From Flavobacterium cucumis (GTDB taxonomy: Bacteria; Bacteroidota; Bacteroidia; Flavobacteriales; Flavobacteriaceae): DNA of 64,000 nt. Positions 19,219 through 26,953 of the stretch are shown in pieces. The position numbers and the translations under genes are program-made. The stretch is taken from positions 93,884-157,883 of the forward strand of contig NZ_FRYK01000006.1 in NCBI RefSeq assembly GCF_900148835.1, in the 5' to 3' direction. Position 1 is the first letter of the stretch. Every line of letters begins with the position of its first letter. The notes below the pieces were generated by a model. It saw nothing but the letters and a program-made list of their open reading frames with translations, was not told the origin of the DNA and did not search any database.

Positions 19219-19249
19219 AAAAAGTCCCGATATTATTGGGACTTTTTTT
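19219..19249 (+). terminator. Intrinsic terminator
   Basis: AAGTCCC pairs with GGGACTT, followed by a T run, about 25 bp after the receptor stop. Confidence 0.85.
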
Positions 19250-19412
19250 ATTCTAATGCTATTTTTTATTTAAAAAAATAGGCAACTAATTCTAGCATTC
19301 AATTGGCTACCTTTATAAGGAGTATCATAAATAGATTATTACCCTTTGCGCTCTCCTATCAATTTAAAAAATATTTTTAAATCAATTACCGAAATGGTAA
19401 GTGTTAAAAACA

Positions 19413-19446
19413 AAAAAGTCCCGATTTACATCGAGACTTTTATTTT
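19413..19446 (-). terminator. Intrinsic terminator of the small membrane-protein gene
   Basis: Stem of AAAAGTC-CGAT against ATCG-GACTTTT. Read on the minus strand it is followed by TTTTTTG and lies 14 bp after the stop of the 56-residue gene. Its sequence closely resembles the receptor terminator at 19219. Confidence 0.75.
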
Positions 19447-19459
19447 TAAAACTAAAAAA

Positions 19460-19630
19460 TTAATTTTCTAGTTCAGCTTGTCTTTTTGCTCTTTTCTCTT
19501 TAATCAATTCCATGATAGCACCGCCCAACCAATAGTGAACAAATCCTACTAAGAATATCATCAACCAAAAACCGATAGTTAAAATGGTTAAGAAAAGTAA
19601 AAAACCTAGGTACTGTTGAAATTCAAACAT
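19460..19630 (-). CDS. Small membrane protein, 56 residues
   Basis: An open frame starts with MFEFQQYLGFLLF and ends RQAELEN. One long hydrophobic region (about residues 8-40) contains TIGFWLMIFLVGFVHYWLGG and could form one or two helices, followed by a basic tail (KEKRAKRQ). A TATCTTTG promoter box lies 29 bp upstream and a terminator follows directly, so this is a real transcription unit. No function is recognised. Confidence 0.72.
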   Translation of the reverse strand: MFEFQQYLGFLLFLTILTIGFWLMIFLVGFVHYWLGGAIMELIKEKRAKRQAELEN

Positions 19631-19658
19631 GATTTTTCCGGAATTTATGAATTCTTGT

Positions 19659-19666
19659 CAAAGATA
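19659..19666 (-). promoter_or_regulatory. Bacteroidota -7 promoter box for the 56-residue gene
   Basis: On the minus strand the sequence is TATCTTTG, upstream of the start at 19630. Confidence 0.5.
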
Positions 19667-19714
19667 AACCTAAATTTTATTTTTAACAATATAATATAGT
19701 AATAATTTTAAGAA

Positions 19715-20794
19715 CTAAAACCATTTCTTCATTTTAAAATAGACAAACATAAACACCACCACTAAAATCATAACACCCCATATAATGAAATATCCATTTT
19801 CCCACTCTAGTTCCGGAAAATACTTAAAGTTCATACCATAGACACCAACAATAAAAGTCAAGGGTAAAAAAAACATCGAAACCACTGTTAACGATTTCAT
19901 CACTTCATTCATCTTATGGTTTTGTGCCGAAAAAAAATAATTTGAGGCACTATCTAGTGTAATTAAATCTGATTCAATTTGTTCTAAAAGCTCCAAACAC
20001 TTTTGATGTAATCTTGAAAAAAACGAATAGTTTTCAGCCTGAATATCATTAAAAACATCATCATCTTTCATGCTCTTAATCGAATATAATGAATCGCGCA
20101 ATGGAATGATAGAACGCTTTAAAAAATTAAAATTATCCCGATGCTTTTCAATCAATTCTAAGACTTCTGGTTTCGTACTTGTCTTCGATAAATTAATAAT
20201 TTCATCTACCCGATCTTCTTCACTTTCAATAGTTATGTAAAAATTTTCAATAATGGCATCCAATAATAAATACAATAAAAAGTCTGCTTTTTTGGTTCTT
20301 ACTACCCCCGAATTGGTTCTAATTCGTTCTCGGATATGCTTAAAAAAATCACTTCGTTTCTCTTGAAACGATAGTAAAATAGTATCTTTTAATATAAAGC
20401 TAATTTGCTCATAATTGATATTATCAGAGTTTTCAATGGGCAATAATGATTTCACATTGAAAAACAAAATATTATGATATTCCTCTAACCTTGTTCGCTT
20501 TGTCGTATTTAAAATATCTCCAATAATAAAATTATCGGCTCCAAAAGTTTCACCCACTTTTGCAATAATATTGGGTTCATTTAGACCATGAATATTAAGC
20601 CAATTTACCTTTGAAAAATCTATTGAATGTTGAATATCTGATTCTTGAAGCTGATGAAATTCTGTAACATCTTCAGCATCATAGACAAACAATTGTATTT
20701 CTGTAGGGGTATCTTTATGACTACCTGTATATTCTAAAACGCTAGCTTGTACTTTTCTTCCTTTCTTATACTTAATTTTTCTCAAAACAAACAA
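19715..20794 (-). CDS. corA: CorA-type magnesium/cobalt channel
   Basis: Pentameric Mg2+ channel of the inner membrane. The 359-residue protein has a large cytoplasmic alpha/beta domain and long helices, then two C-terminal transmembrane helices. The signature YGMNF lies at the end of the first, and the second is rich in Val and Ile, ending in KMKKWF. Length and layout match the CorA family. It is monocistronic and divergent from hutI. Confidence 0.93.
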   Translation of the reverse strand: MFVLRKIKYKKGRKVQASVLEYTGSHKDTPTEIQLFVYDAEDVTEFHQLQESDIQHSIDFSKVNWLNIHGLNEPNIIAKVGETFGADNFIIGDILNTTKRTRLEEYHNILFFNVKSLLPIENSDNINYEQISFILKDTILLSFQEKRSDFFKHIRERIRTNSGVVRTKKADFLLYLLLDAIIENFYITIESEEDRVDEIINLSKTSTKPEVLELIEKHRDNFNFLKRSIIPLRDSLYSIKSMKDDDVFNDIQAENYSFFSRLHQKCLELLEQIESDLITLDSASNYFFSAQNHKMNEVMKSLTVVSMFFLPLTFIVGVYGMNFKYFPELEWENGYFIIWGVMILVVVFMFVYFKMKKWF

Positions 20795-20855
20795 ATTTTA
20801 TATAAAGATAGGAGTTTTTAAAATTGAGAAGTATTTTTACAGAAAATTATTTTCA

Positions 20856-22091
20856 ATGAAAACGCTATTCATCAATATAAAAGAGCTATTACAAATTAGA
20901 GCCACTGGGATTGATAAAATTTCGGGTTTCGATATGGCCGTATTGCCTAAAATCGACAATGCCTATCTTTTAATAGAAGACAATGTTATTACCGATTTTG
21001 GTTTGATGGAAGCTTGTCCAAAAGTTTCAGATGCAGCAATTTTTGATGTGACAGGTCAGGTAATATTACCAACATGGGTTGATAGTCACACCCATATTGT
21101 TTATTCAGGAAATAGAGTTCAAGAATTTGTGGATAGAATCAATGGATTATCCTATGAAGAAATAGCCAATCGAGGTGGTGGCATCTTAAATTCGGCCAAA
21201 AAATTAAACGAAACTTCGGAAGACGAACTTTACGAGCAATCCAAATTGCGTTTAGAAGAAATCATGCAACAAGGAACGGGTGCCGTTGAAATCAAATCGG
21301 GTTATGGACTAACAGTGGAAGGTGAATTGAAAATGTTACGAGTTATTAAACGTTTAAAAGAGAATTATCCTATTGCGATAAAAGCAACTTTTTTGGGGGC
21401 TCATGCTTTTCCAATTGAATATAAAGAGAATCATTCCGGGTATATTGATTTGATAATTAACGAAATGTTACCTAAAATTGCATCTGAAGACTTAGCTGAT
21501 TATATTGATGCCTTTTTAGAAACTGGATATTTTTCAGTTGATGAAACCATAAAAATTATGGAAGCTGGGAAAAAATACGGTTTAGAACCTAAAATCCACG
21601 TAAACCAATTTACCGCTATCGATGGAATTAAAGCTTGTGTTGAAAACGAAGCAGTTTCCGTGGATCATTTAGAAATTGTGACTGATGAAGATATAGAAAT
21701 ATTAAAAAATAGTAAGACCATGCCGGTAGCATTACCAAGTTGTTCTTATTTTATTAGCATACCCTATACCCCAGCACGAAAAATGATCAACTCAGGATTA
21801 CCATTGGCTTTGGCAAGCGATTACAATCCTGGAACTACACCATCTGGAAATATGAATTTTGTGGTGGCAACCGCATGCATTAAAATGAAAATGACTCCAG
21901 AAGAAGCTATTAATGCTGCAACTATCAACGGTGCTTATGCCATGGGAGTTTCGGCAACGCATGGAAGCATTACAAAAGGGAAAAGAGCCAATATAATCAT
22001 TACAAAACCCATCACCAGTTTTTACCAATTGCCTTATGCTTTTGGAACCAACTTAATTGATAAAGTAATGATTGAAGGGAAATTTATTTAA
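20856..22091 (+). CDS. hutI: Imidazolonepropionase
   Basis: Opens the imidazolone ring to formiminoglutamate in histidine breakdown. The 411-residue amidohydrolase has the metal motif DSHTHIVYSGNR near residue 72, EIKSGYGLT, FLGAHAFP, the catalytic HVNQF, and ASDYNPGT near residue 325. The formimidoylglutamase gene lies 2.5 kb downstream on the same strand, separated by two minus-strand genes. The 3' end overlaps the convergent ClC gene by 8 bp. Confidence 0.94.
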   Translation: MKTLFINIKELLQIRATGIDKISGFDMAVLPKIDNAYLLIEDNVITDFGLMEACPKVSDAAIFDVTGQVILPTWVDSHTHIVYSGNRVQEFVDRINGLSYEEIANRGGGILNSAKKLNETSEDELYEQSKLRLEEIMQQGTGAVEIKSGYGLTVEGELKMLRVIKRLKENYPIAIKATFLGAHAFPIEYKENHSGYIDLIINEMLPKIASEDLADYIDAFLETGYFSVDETIKIMEAGKKYGLEPKIHVNQFTAIDGIKACVENEAVSVDHLEIVTDEDIEILKNSKTMPVALPSCSYFISIPYTPARKMINSGLPLALASDYNPGTTPSGNMNFVVATACIKMKMTPEEAINAATINGAYAMGVSATHGSITKGKRANIIITKPITSFYQLPYAFGTNLIDKVMIEGKFI

Positions 22092-23373
22092 TTTCACTTA
22101 TCGATATTCCTCTATGATGCTTGTTGTTTTCGTGCTTTGGTTCTCCAACAATTTGTTTGCCATAAATGCTATTATGACCAGAAACCAAATATGAAACCAT
22201 ACATGCAATAGCTACATAAATTCCGCTTTCAATACCGAAAAGTTCAATCCCCATCAACATACAAGCGATAGGAGTGTTTGTAGCTCCTGCAAAAACTGCT
22301 ACAAATCCCATTCCTGCTAATAAAGCCGTTGGTAACGGTATAAAAAATGAGAGTGCGCTTCCTAATGTAGCACCTATAAAAAAGAGTGGTGTAACTTCAC
22401 CTCCTTTAAAACCTGCGGCTAATGTTAGTATCGTAAAAGCCATTTTTAGTGCAAAATCATATATTGGCAATTGCGCTTCAAAAGATTGAACTATCGTTGG
22501 TATACCTAAACCAATGAATTTAGTTGTTCCAATACAGAAAACAGCTAAAGCAACAATAATACCACCAACTAAAGGTCTAAATGGAGGAAATTTTATTCTT
22601 GATTTAAATTGTAAAGTCATGAATCGAATAGCTTTGCTAAAAGCCATGGCACACAATCCAAACGCAATTCCTCCCAATATAGCATATAAAATTGATAAAA
22701 ACGATAATTCCGGAAAATCAGAAATAAGATAATGCGAATGAGGAACATGCCAAGCTCTCGTGACTAAATCAGCTAAAATAGCCGCAACAAACGCAGGAAA
22801 AATTGCTTTATAATTTATTTTTCCTATTAAAAAAAACTCCAAACCAAAAAGAGCACCTGCTAATGGAGTTCCAAATACAGATCCAAATCCAGCAGAAACT
22901 GCTGCGATAAGAAGTATTTTTCGTTCGGTTTGGTTAAACTTGAACCCTTTTGAAAATTGATCCATAATAGAAGCAGCCATTTGCAAAGCCGTTCCTTCTC
23001 GTCCAGCAGATCCACCAAATAAATGCGTTATAATTGTTCCCACATATACAAAAGGAGCCATTTTTAAGGGAATACGAACAAACGGTTTGTGGATATTTTC
23101 AATAATTAAATTATTTCCCGCTTCAACCTCTTTGCCATAATAATGGTATAGCAAGCCAATGAACAAACCTGCTAAAGGTAAAAATGCAATTATAAATGGG
23201 TGTTTTTCTCTATAATTTGTTACCCAATCTAATGAAACCAAAAACCCTGCAGAAGCACTCCCAACCAATACCGCTATAAGCGTACTTATGAATGTCCATT
23301 TTAAAAGAAATGCATAAATGCTTATCTTGGATGAAAAGTTAGGATTGGATTTCGATAAATCTTTGAAAAACAT
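22084..23373 (-). CDS. ClC-type fluoride/proton antiporter (ClC-F)
   Basis: The 429-residue membrane protein has the ClC fold with about ten hydrophobic segments. The gating-glutamate motif reads GSAGREGTALQMAAS: GREGT with a following QM is typical of the fluoride-exporting ClC-F branch, whereas chloride ClCs have GREGP. GFGSVFGTPLAGALFGLE follows. A fluoride riboswitch precedes the gene, which supports a role in fluoride resistance. ATG at 23373 is chosen; a GTG at 23394, closer to the riboswitch, would add seven residues and is also possible. Confidence 0.88.
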   Translation of the reverse strand: MFFKDLSKSNPNFSSKISIYAFLLKWTFISTLIAVLVGSASAGFLVSLDWVTNYREKHPFIIAFLPLAGLFIGLLYHYYGKEVEAGNNLIIENIHKPFVRIPLKMAPFVYVGTIITHLFGGSAGREGTALQMAASIMDQFSKGFKFNQTERKILLIAAVSAGFGSVFGTPLAGALFGLEFFLIGKINYKAIFPAFVAAILADLVTRAWHVPHSHYLISDFPELSFLSILYAILGGIAFGLCAMAFSKAIRFMTLQFKSRIKFPPFRPLVGGIIVALAVFCIGTTKFIGLGIPTIVQSFEAQLPIYDFALKMAFTILTLAAGFKGGEVTPLFFIGATLGSALSFFIPLPTALLAGMGFVAVFAGATNTPIACMLMGIELFGIESGIYVAIACMVSYLVSGHNSIYGKQIVGEPKHENNKHHRGISISEIK

Positions 23374-23401
23374 TTTTAGTTTAGTTATAGCCACAATTAT
23401 C

Positions 23402-23486
23402 CCTGATTAAATTATCAAATTATTTTTTAATCAGGCGTCATCAGCTTTTTAAGGCGGTTGGGTAAGGAAGAACACCATTTCCTTGG
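23402..23486 (-). promoter_or_regulatory. Fluoride riboswitch (crcB motif) with expression-platform hairpin
   Basis: On the minus strand the leader reads GGAAATGGTGTTCTTCC, then an ACC-containing joining segment, then GCTGATGACGCCT. These are the conserved blocks of the crcB motif: ATGGTGTTC with its small stem, and the 3' CTGATGAC...CCT closing the pseudoknotted core. The aptamer is about 23432-23486. Its 3' CCT also forms the start of a 10-bp hairpin at 23402-23435 (CCTGATTAAA/TTTAATCAGG). No T run follows, so the hairpin may act on translation. Confidence 0.88.
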
Positions 23487-23491
23487 AATAA

Positions 23492-23499
23492 CAAAAGTA
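23492..23499 (-). promoter_or_regulatory. Bacteroidota -7 promoter box for the riboswitch-ClC-F transcript
   Basis: The minus strand reads TACTTTTG, ending about six bases before the aptamer, so the transcript starts almost at the aptamer. Confidence 0.6.
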
Positions 23500-23511
23500 T
23501 AAAAAAACTTT

Positions 23512-23551
23512 TAAATAAAAAATGCCCCAAAAGTAACTTACTTTTAGGGCA
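23512..23551 (-). terminator. Intrinsic terminator
   Basis: GCCCTAAAAGTA pairs with TACTTTTGGGGC, followed on the minus strand by ATTTTTTATTT. It ends the coiled-coil protein gene just before the ClC-F promoter. Confidence 0.85.
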
Positions 23552-23576
23552 ACTTTTTTATCCATTTGGATTGGGA

Positions 23577-24455
23577 TTATCTCAAGTTAAAACTTGTTTT
23601 AGATACCAACTCCATATTCTTATCAAAAACATTAACGAAATAAGTTCCTGCTGCAAAATCTTCACCAGAAAGCTCTTCATTAACTTGAACCGTTTTGTTT
23701 TCATATTTAACAGTACTGATAAAACTGTATGTCAATGTTTTATCTCCTGCAGGTATTGTAGTTTTTTCACCTAAGATATTGTTTTTACTGTCAATAATCT
23801 GAACATAATACTCTCTACTACCCGTTTTAGCAATTTGATTTTCAGCAATTAAAAAACTTATTTTTAGTTTATTAGCTCTTCCTGCTTTATCGGTTTCAAT
23901 TTGTTTTCCTGAGCTTCTCTCTTTAACAGCTAAAACTTTTAAGTTTAAAACTGCTAATTTTGATCCTTTCTCTACGGTCTTAGTTAATCCTTCATTCTGA
24001 ACCAATAAAGTATCGTTAAACTTTTTAGTCTCTTCTAAAACCACAGTAGTGCTATCTAATGAAGAAGTAAGGGTTACATTTTGCTCTTTTAAAAGTTTAT
24101 TCTCAGCAACAAGGTTGTCCATCTCTCCTTTTAATCTTAAATAAGAAGCTTTGTATTTTGCCATGGCAGCCAAATCCCCTTTTGATTTTTCAACTTGTTC
24201 TAAAAGTTCAACCATTTTAGCTTGTTCCGCTTGAAGTTCTTCTTTTAAAGCAGTGTTGTCCGAAATCATTAGATCATATTCGGCAATTTTAGCTTTTAAC
24301 TCTTCAGCTAGTGTTTCTTTCTCGGTTGTTAGCGTTGTTACTGTTTCTTTATTATCAGTAGTTAACTTGATAATGTATCCGATACTTCCTAAAAGTAATA
24401 ATACTAAAATTACTACTGCTGCTTTCAATCCTGAATTATTCGATTTGTTTTCCAT
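23577..24455 (-). CDS. Membrane-anchored coiled-coil protein
   Basis: The 292-residue protein has one N-terminal transmembrane helix (about residues 11-30) and a long coiled coil rich in Glu, Lys and Leu (about 35-165). A C-terminal beta-rich domain follows (about 170-292) with GSREYYVQIIDSKNNILGE and a later AGTYFVNVFDKN. This layout is common in Flavobacteriia and unassigned. The C-terminal domain is probably periplasmic. It has its own terminator. Confidence 0.75.
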   Translation of the reverse strand: MENKSNNSGLKAAVVILVLLLLGSIGYIIKLTTDNKETVTTLTTEKETLAEELKAKIAEYDLMISDNTALKEELQAEQAKMVELLEQVEKSKGDLAAMAKYKASYLRLKGEMDNLVAENKLLKEQNVTLTSSLDSTTVVLEETKKFNDTLLVQNEGLTKTVEKGSKLAVLNLKVLAVKERSSGKQIETDKAGRANKLKISFLIAENQIAKTGSREYYVQIIDSKNNILGEKTTIPAGDKTLTYSFISTVKYENKTVQVNEELSGEDFAAGTYFVNVFDKNMELVSKTSFNLR

Positions 24456-24545
24456 TAGTTTATAGGTTAATTATAATTTGGTTATTCAAAAATACAATTA
24501 AAAAAGTATTTTCATAATCTTGTAACGAATTTTATTAAATTATAG

Positions 24546-24553
24546 TACATTTG
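24546..24553 (+). promoter_or_regulatory. Bacteroidota -7 promoter box for hutG
   Basis: TACATTTG, 23 bp before the ATG at 24577. Confidence 0.5.
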
Positions 24554-24576
24554 ATTTGCTTTTTTTAACATTATTT

Positions 24577-25605
24577 ATGGAAAATATCGTTCTACTCAAT
24601 CAAAATGAATTAGCTAAAATAACAAACCATAGAAGTGGTGAAGTCAAATATGGAGAAAAAATAATAACAGTTCCTAAAGAAACGAATACCATAGAATTTA
24701 TTCGATCTTCAGATGCCAAGTTTGTACTTTTTGGTATCACTGAAGATGTGGGAGTAAAAGCAAACCTTGGTCGTCCTGGAACAGCTTCAGCGTATGAAAG
24801 TACGTTGAAAAGTTTGGTTAATATTCAGCATAATAAATTTTGCAAAGGAAGTAACCTAATTGTTTTAGGACACTTAAATATTGCTGCAGAGATTGAAGCG
24901 GCCAAAAAATTGGATGCATCAAACAAACAAGAACGAAAGGAATTGTTTCTATTAGTTGAAAAAATTGACAAAGAAGTATCACATGTAGTACATCAAATTG
25001 TTAATGCAGGGAAAATTCCAATAATAATCGGAGGTGGACACAATAATGCATATGGTAATATCAAAGGTTTAGCATTGGCCAAGGGAAAACCCGTAAATGC
25101 AATAAATTTTGATGCTCACACTGATTTTAGAATTTTAGAAGGAAGGCATTCTGGTAACGGATTTAGTTATGCCTTTGAAGATGGTTTTTTAAAAAAATAT
25201 TTCATTTTTGGCCTTCATGAGAATTTTGTTTCCAAAAGTGTTTTTAATACGTTGAAAGAGTTAAATACAAGAGTAAAATATGTAACGTATGAAGAAATTG
25301 AAGTTAAAAGAGAAAAAAACTTTGAAGAAGAACTCAAAAAGGCATTAGATTTTATAAAAAATGAACCCTTCGGAATTGAGCTAGATTTAGATGCTATTCC
25401 AAATATTCCTTCCAGTGCCATGACATTGAGCGGTTTTAGTGTTGATAAAGCTCGTCATTATATATATTACTTTGGGAAACAACAAAATGCTGCTTACCTT
25501 CACATCTGTGAAGGTGCTCCAGAACTTGATACTTCTAAAAACAATCATTTAACGGGTAAACTTATTGCTACTATGATTACAGATTTTATCAAAAGTAAAG
25601 ACTAA
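24577..25605 (+). CDS. hutG: Formimidoylglutamase (arginase/ureohydrolase family)
   Basis: Hydrolyses formiminoglutamate to glutamate and formamide. The 342-residue protein carries the ureohydrolase metal motifs GGGHNNAYG, NFDAHTDFR and ELDLDAIPN. The first aspartate or histidine position differs from arginase, as in the Bacteroidota HutG group. Together with hutI at 20.9 kb it completes the last two steps of histidine breakdown. A TTG seven codons upstream is less likely than the ATG at 24577. Confidence 0.85.
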   Translation: MENIVLLNQNELAKITNHRSGEVKYGEKIITVPKETNTIEFIRSSDAKFVLFGITEDVGVKANLGRPGTASAYESTLKSLVNIQHNKFCKGSNLIVLGHLNIAAEIEAAKKLDASNKQERKELFLLVEKIDKEVSHVVHQIVNAGKIPIIIGGGHNNAYGNIKGLALAKGKPVNAINFDAHTDFRILEGRHSGNGFSYAFEDGFLKKYFIFGLHENFVSKSVFNTLKELNTRVKYVTYEEIEVKREKNFEEELKKALDFIKNEPFGIELDLDAIPNIPSSAMTLSGFSVDKARHYIYYFGKQQNAAYLHICEGAPELDTSKNNHLTGKLIATMITDFIKSKD

Positions 25606-25638
25606 ACACTTAGCAAAATACATTAATTAAAATAACAC

Positions 25639-25646
25639 TACCTTTG
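25639..25646 (+). promoter_or_regulatory. Bacteroidota -7 promoter box for the DEAD-box helicase
   Basis: TACCTTTG, 38 bp before the ATG. The leader contains a small hairpin, CTTATC/GATAAG. Confidence 0.5.
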
Positions 25647-25684
25647 TAGCCTTATCGAAAGTTTGATAAGATTAATTTTATTTT

Positions 25685-26944
25685 ATGACATTTAACGATT
25701 TAAAACTATTTAACAATATCCAACAAGCGCTAGAGGAAGAAGGCTACACAAACCCTACCCCTATTCAAGAGCAAGCTATTCCTGAAATTTTACTAGGACA
25801 AGACGTAGTGGCTTGCGCCCAAACGGGTACAGGAAAAACTGGAGCTTTCGCTATTCCTATTTTGAATTTAATTCATCGAATTGTAGGTTCTGCTAAGAAA
25901 GCCAAACACATAAGAACATTAGTTGTAACTCCTACCAGAGAATTGGCAATTCAAATTGACGAAAGTTTCAAAACTTATGGAAAATATACCAATGTAAAAT
26001 CATTAGTAATTTTTGGAGGAGTTAATCAAGTACCACAAGTAAACGAACTAAAATCAGGTGTTGATGTTTTAATCGCTACACCTGGAAGACTTTTGGACTT
26101 ACACAAGCAAGGATTCATTGATTTGAATCATATGCATCATTTAATTTTGGATGAAGCAGATCAAATGTTGGATATGGGCTTTATTAATGATGTAAAAAAG
26201 ATCATTAAATTAACACCTGAGAATCGACAAACATTATTGTTTTCAGCTACAATGCCTTTAGCTATAAGAGAATTGGCCGATACCTTTTTAACCCGTCCAA
26301 AGTACATTTCGGTTACCCCAATATCTAGTACGGCTGAGAACGTTTCACAAAAAGTATATTTTGTGAATAAAGATGATAAAAGATTATTATTAAAACAGTT
26401 AATAATTCAAGAAAGTTTAAGTAATGCTTTGGTTTTTACGCGAACAAAGCACGGTGCTGATAACATCGTAAAAGTACTTAAAAAGGCAAGTATCAAAGCA
26501 GAGGCCATTCATGGTGATAAATCACAAAATGCACGTCAGAGAGTACTCGAGCAATTTAAAAACAAAGAGATTGATATTTTAGTAGCAACCGATATTGCCG
26601 CTAGAGGTATTGATATTGAACAACTTCCGTTTGTAATTAATTTTGATATTCCGAATATTTCTGAAACGTATGTTCATCGAATTGGTCGAACAGGTAGAGC
26701 TGGAAATTCGGGCTTAGCCATTTCCTTTTGTGGAAAAGACGAAAAACCATACTGGCAGGACATTGAAAAATTGATTCGAATGAAAGTTAAAGTGGTGGCA
26801 GACCATCCGTATACCTGGAAAGAAGAAGTTCCAAATCCAGACGCAAAACCTGATTTGAGAAATAAAGACAAAAATAAAATGAATCCGAAATCGAACTCAA
26901 GAAAATCGGAAGCATCGAAAAAAAATAAAAAGCGCTGGTATTAG
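25685..26944 (+). CDS. rhlE: DEAD-box RNA helicase, RhlE-like
   Basis: ATP-dependent RNA helicase of 419 residues. Motifs in order: Q motif PTPIQEQAIPEIL, Walker A AQTGTGKTGAF, PTRELA, TPGRLLD, DEAD, SAT, then the second RecA domain with ATDIAARGIDIEQ and HRIGRTGRAG. A basic tail of about 40 residues (KNKMNPKSNSRKSEASKKNK) probably binds RNA. It acts in ribosome assembly or RNA decay; RhlE is the closest fit on length and motifs. Confidence 0.9.
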   Translation: MTFNDLKLFNNIQQALEEEGYTNPTPIQEQAIPEILLGQDVVACAQTGTGKTGAFAIPILNLIHRIVGSAKKAKHIRTLVVTPTRELAIQIDESFKTYGKYTNVKSLVIFGGVNQVPQVNELKSGVDVLIATPGRLLDLHKQGFIDLNHMHHLILDEADQMLDMGFINDVKKIIKLTPENRQTLLFSATMPLAIRELADTFLTRPKYISVTPISSTAENVSQKVYFVNKDDKRLLLKQLIIQESLSNALVFTRTKHGADNIVKVLKKASIKAEAIHGDKSQNARQRVLEQFKNKEIDILVATDIAARGIDIEQLPFVINFDIPNISETYVHRIGRTGRAGNSGLAISFCGKDEKPYWQDIEKLIRMKVKVVADHPYTWKEEVPNPDAKPDLRNKDKNKMNPKSNSRKSEASKKNKKRWY

Positions 26945-26953
26945 CGCTTTTTA
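26927..26953. terminator. Bidirectional terminator
   Basis: AAAAGCGCT pairs with AGCGCTTTT. It spans the helicase stop codon and serves the convergent hybrid kinase gene as well. Confidence 0.8.

Noticed and set aside
23402..23435. Hairpin after the fluoride aptamer as an intrinsic terminator
   Set aside because: On the transcript strand GGGATAATTG follows, with no T run. It is described as a possible translational platform instead.
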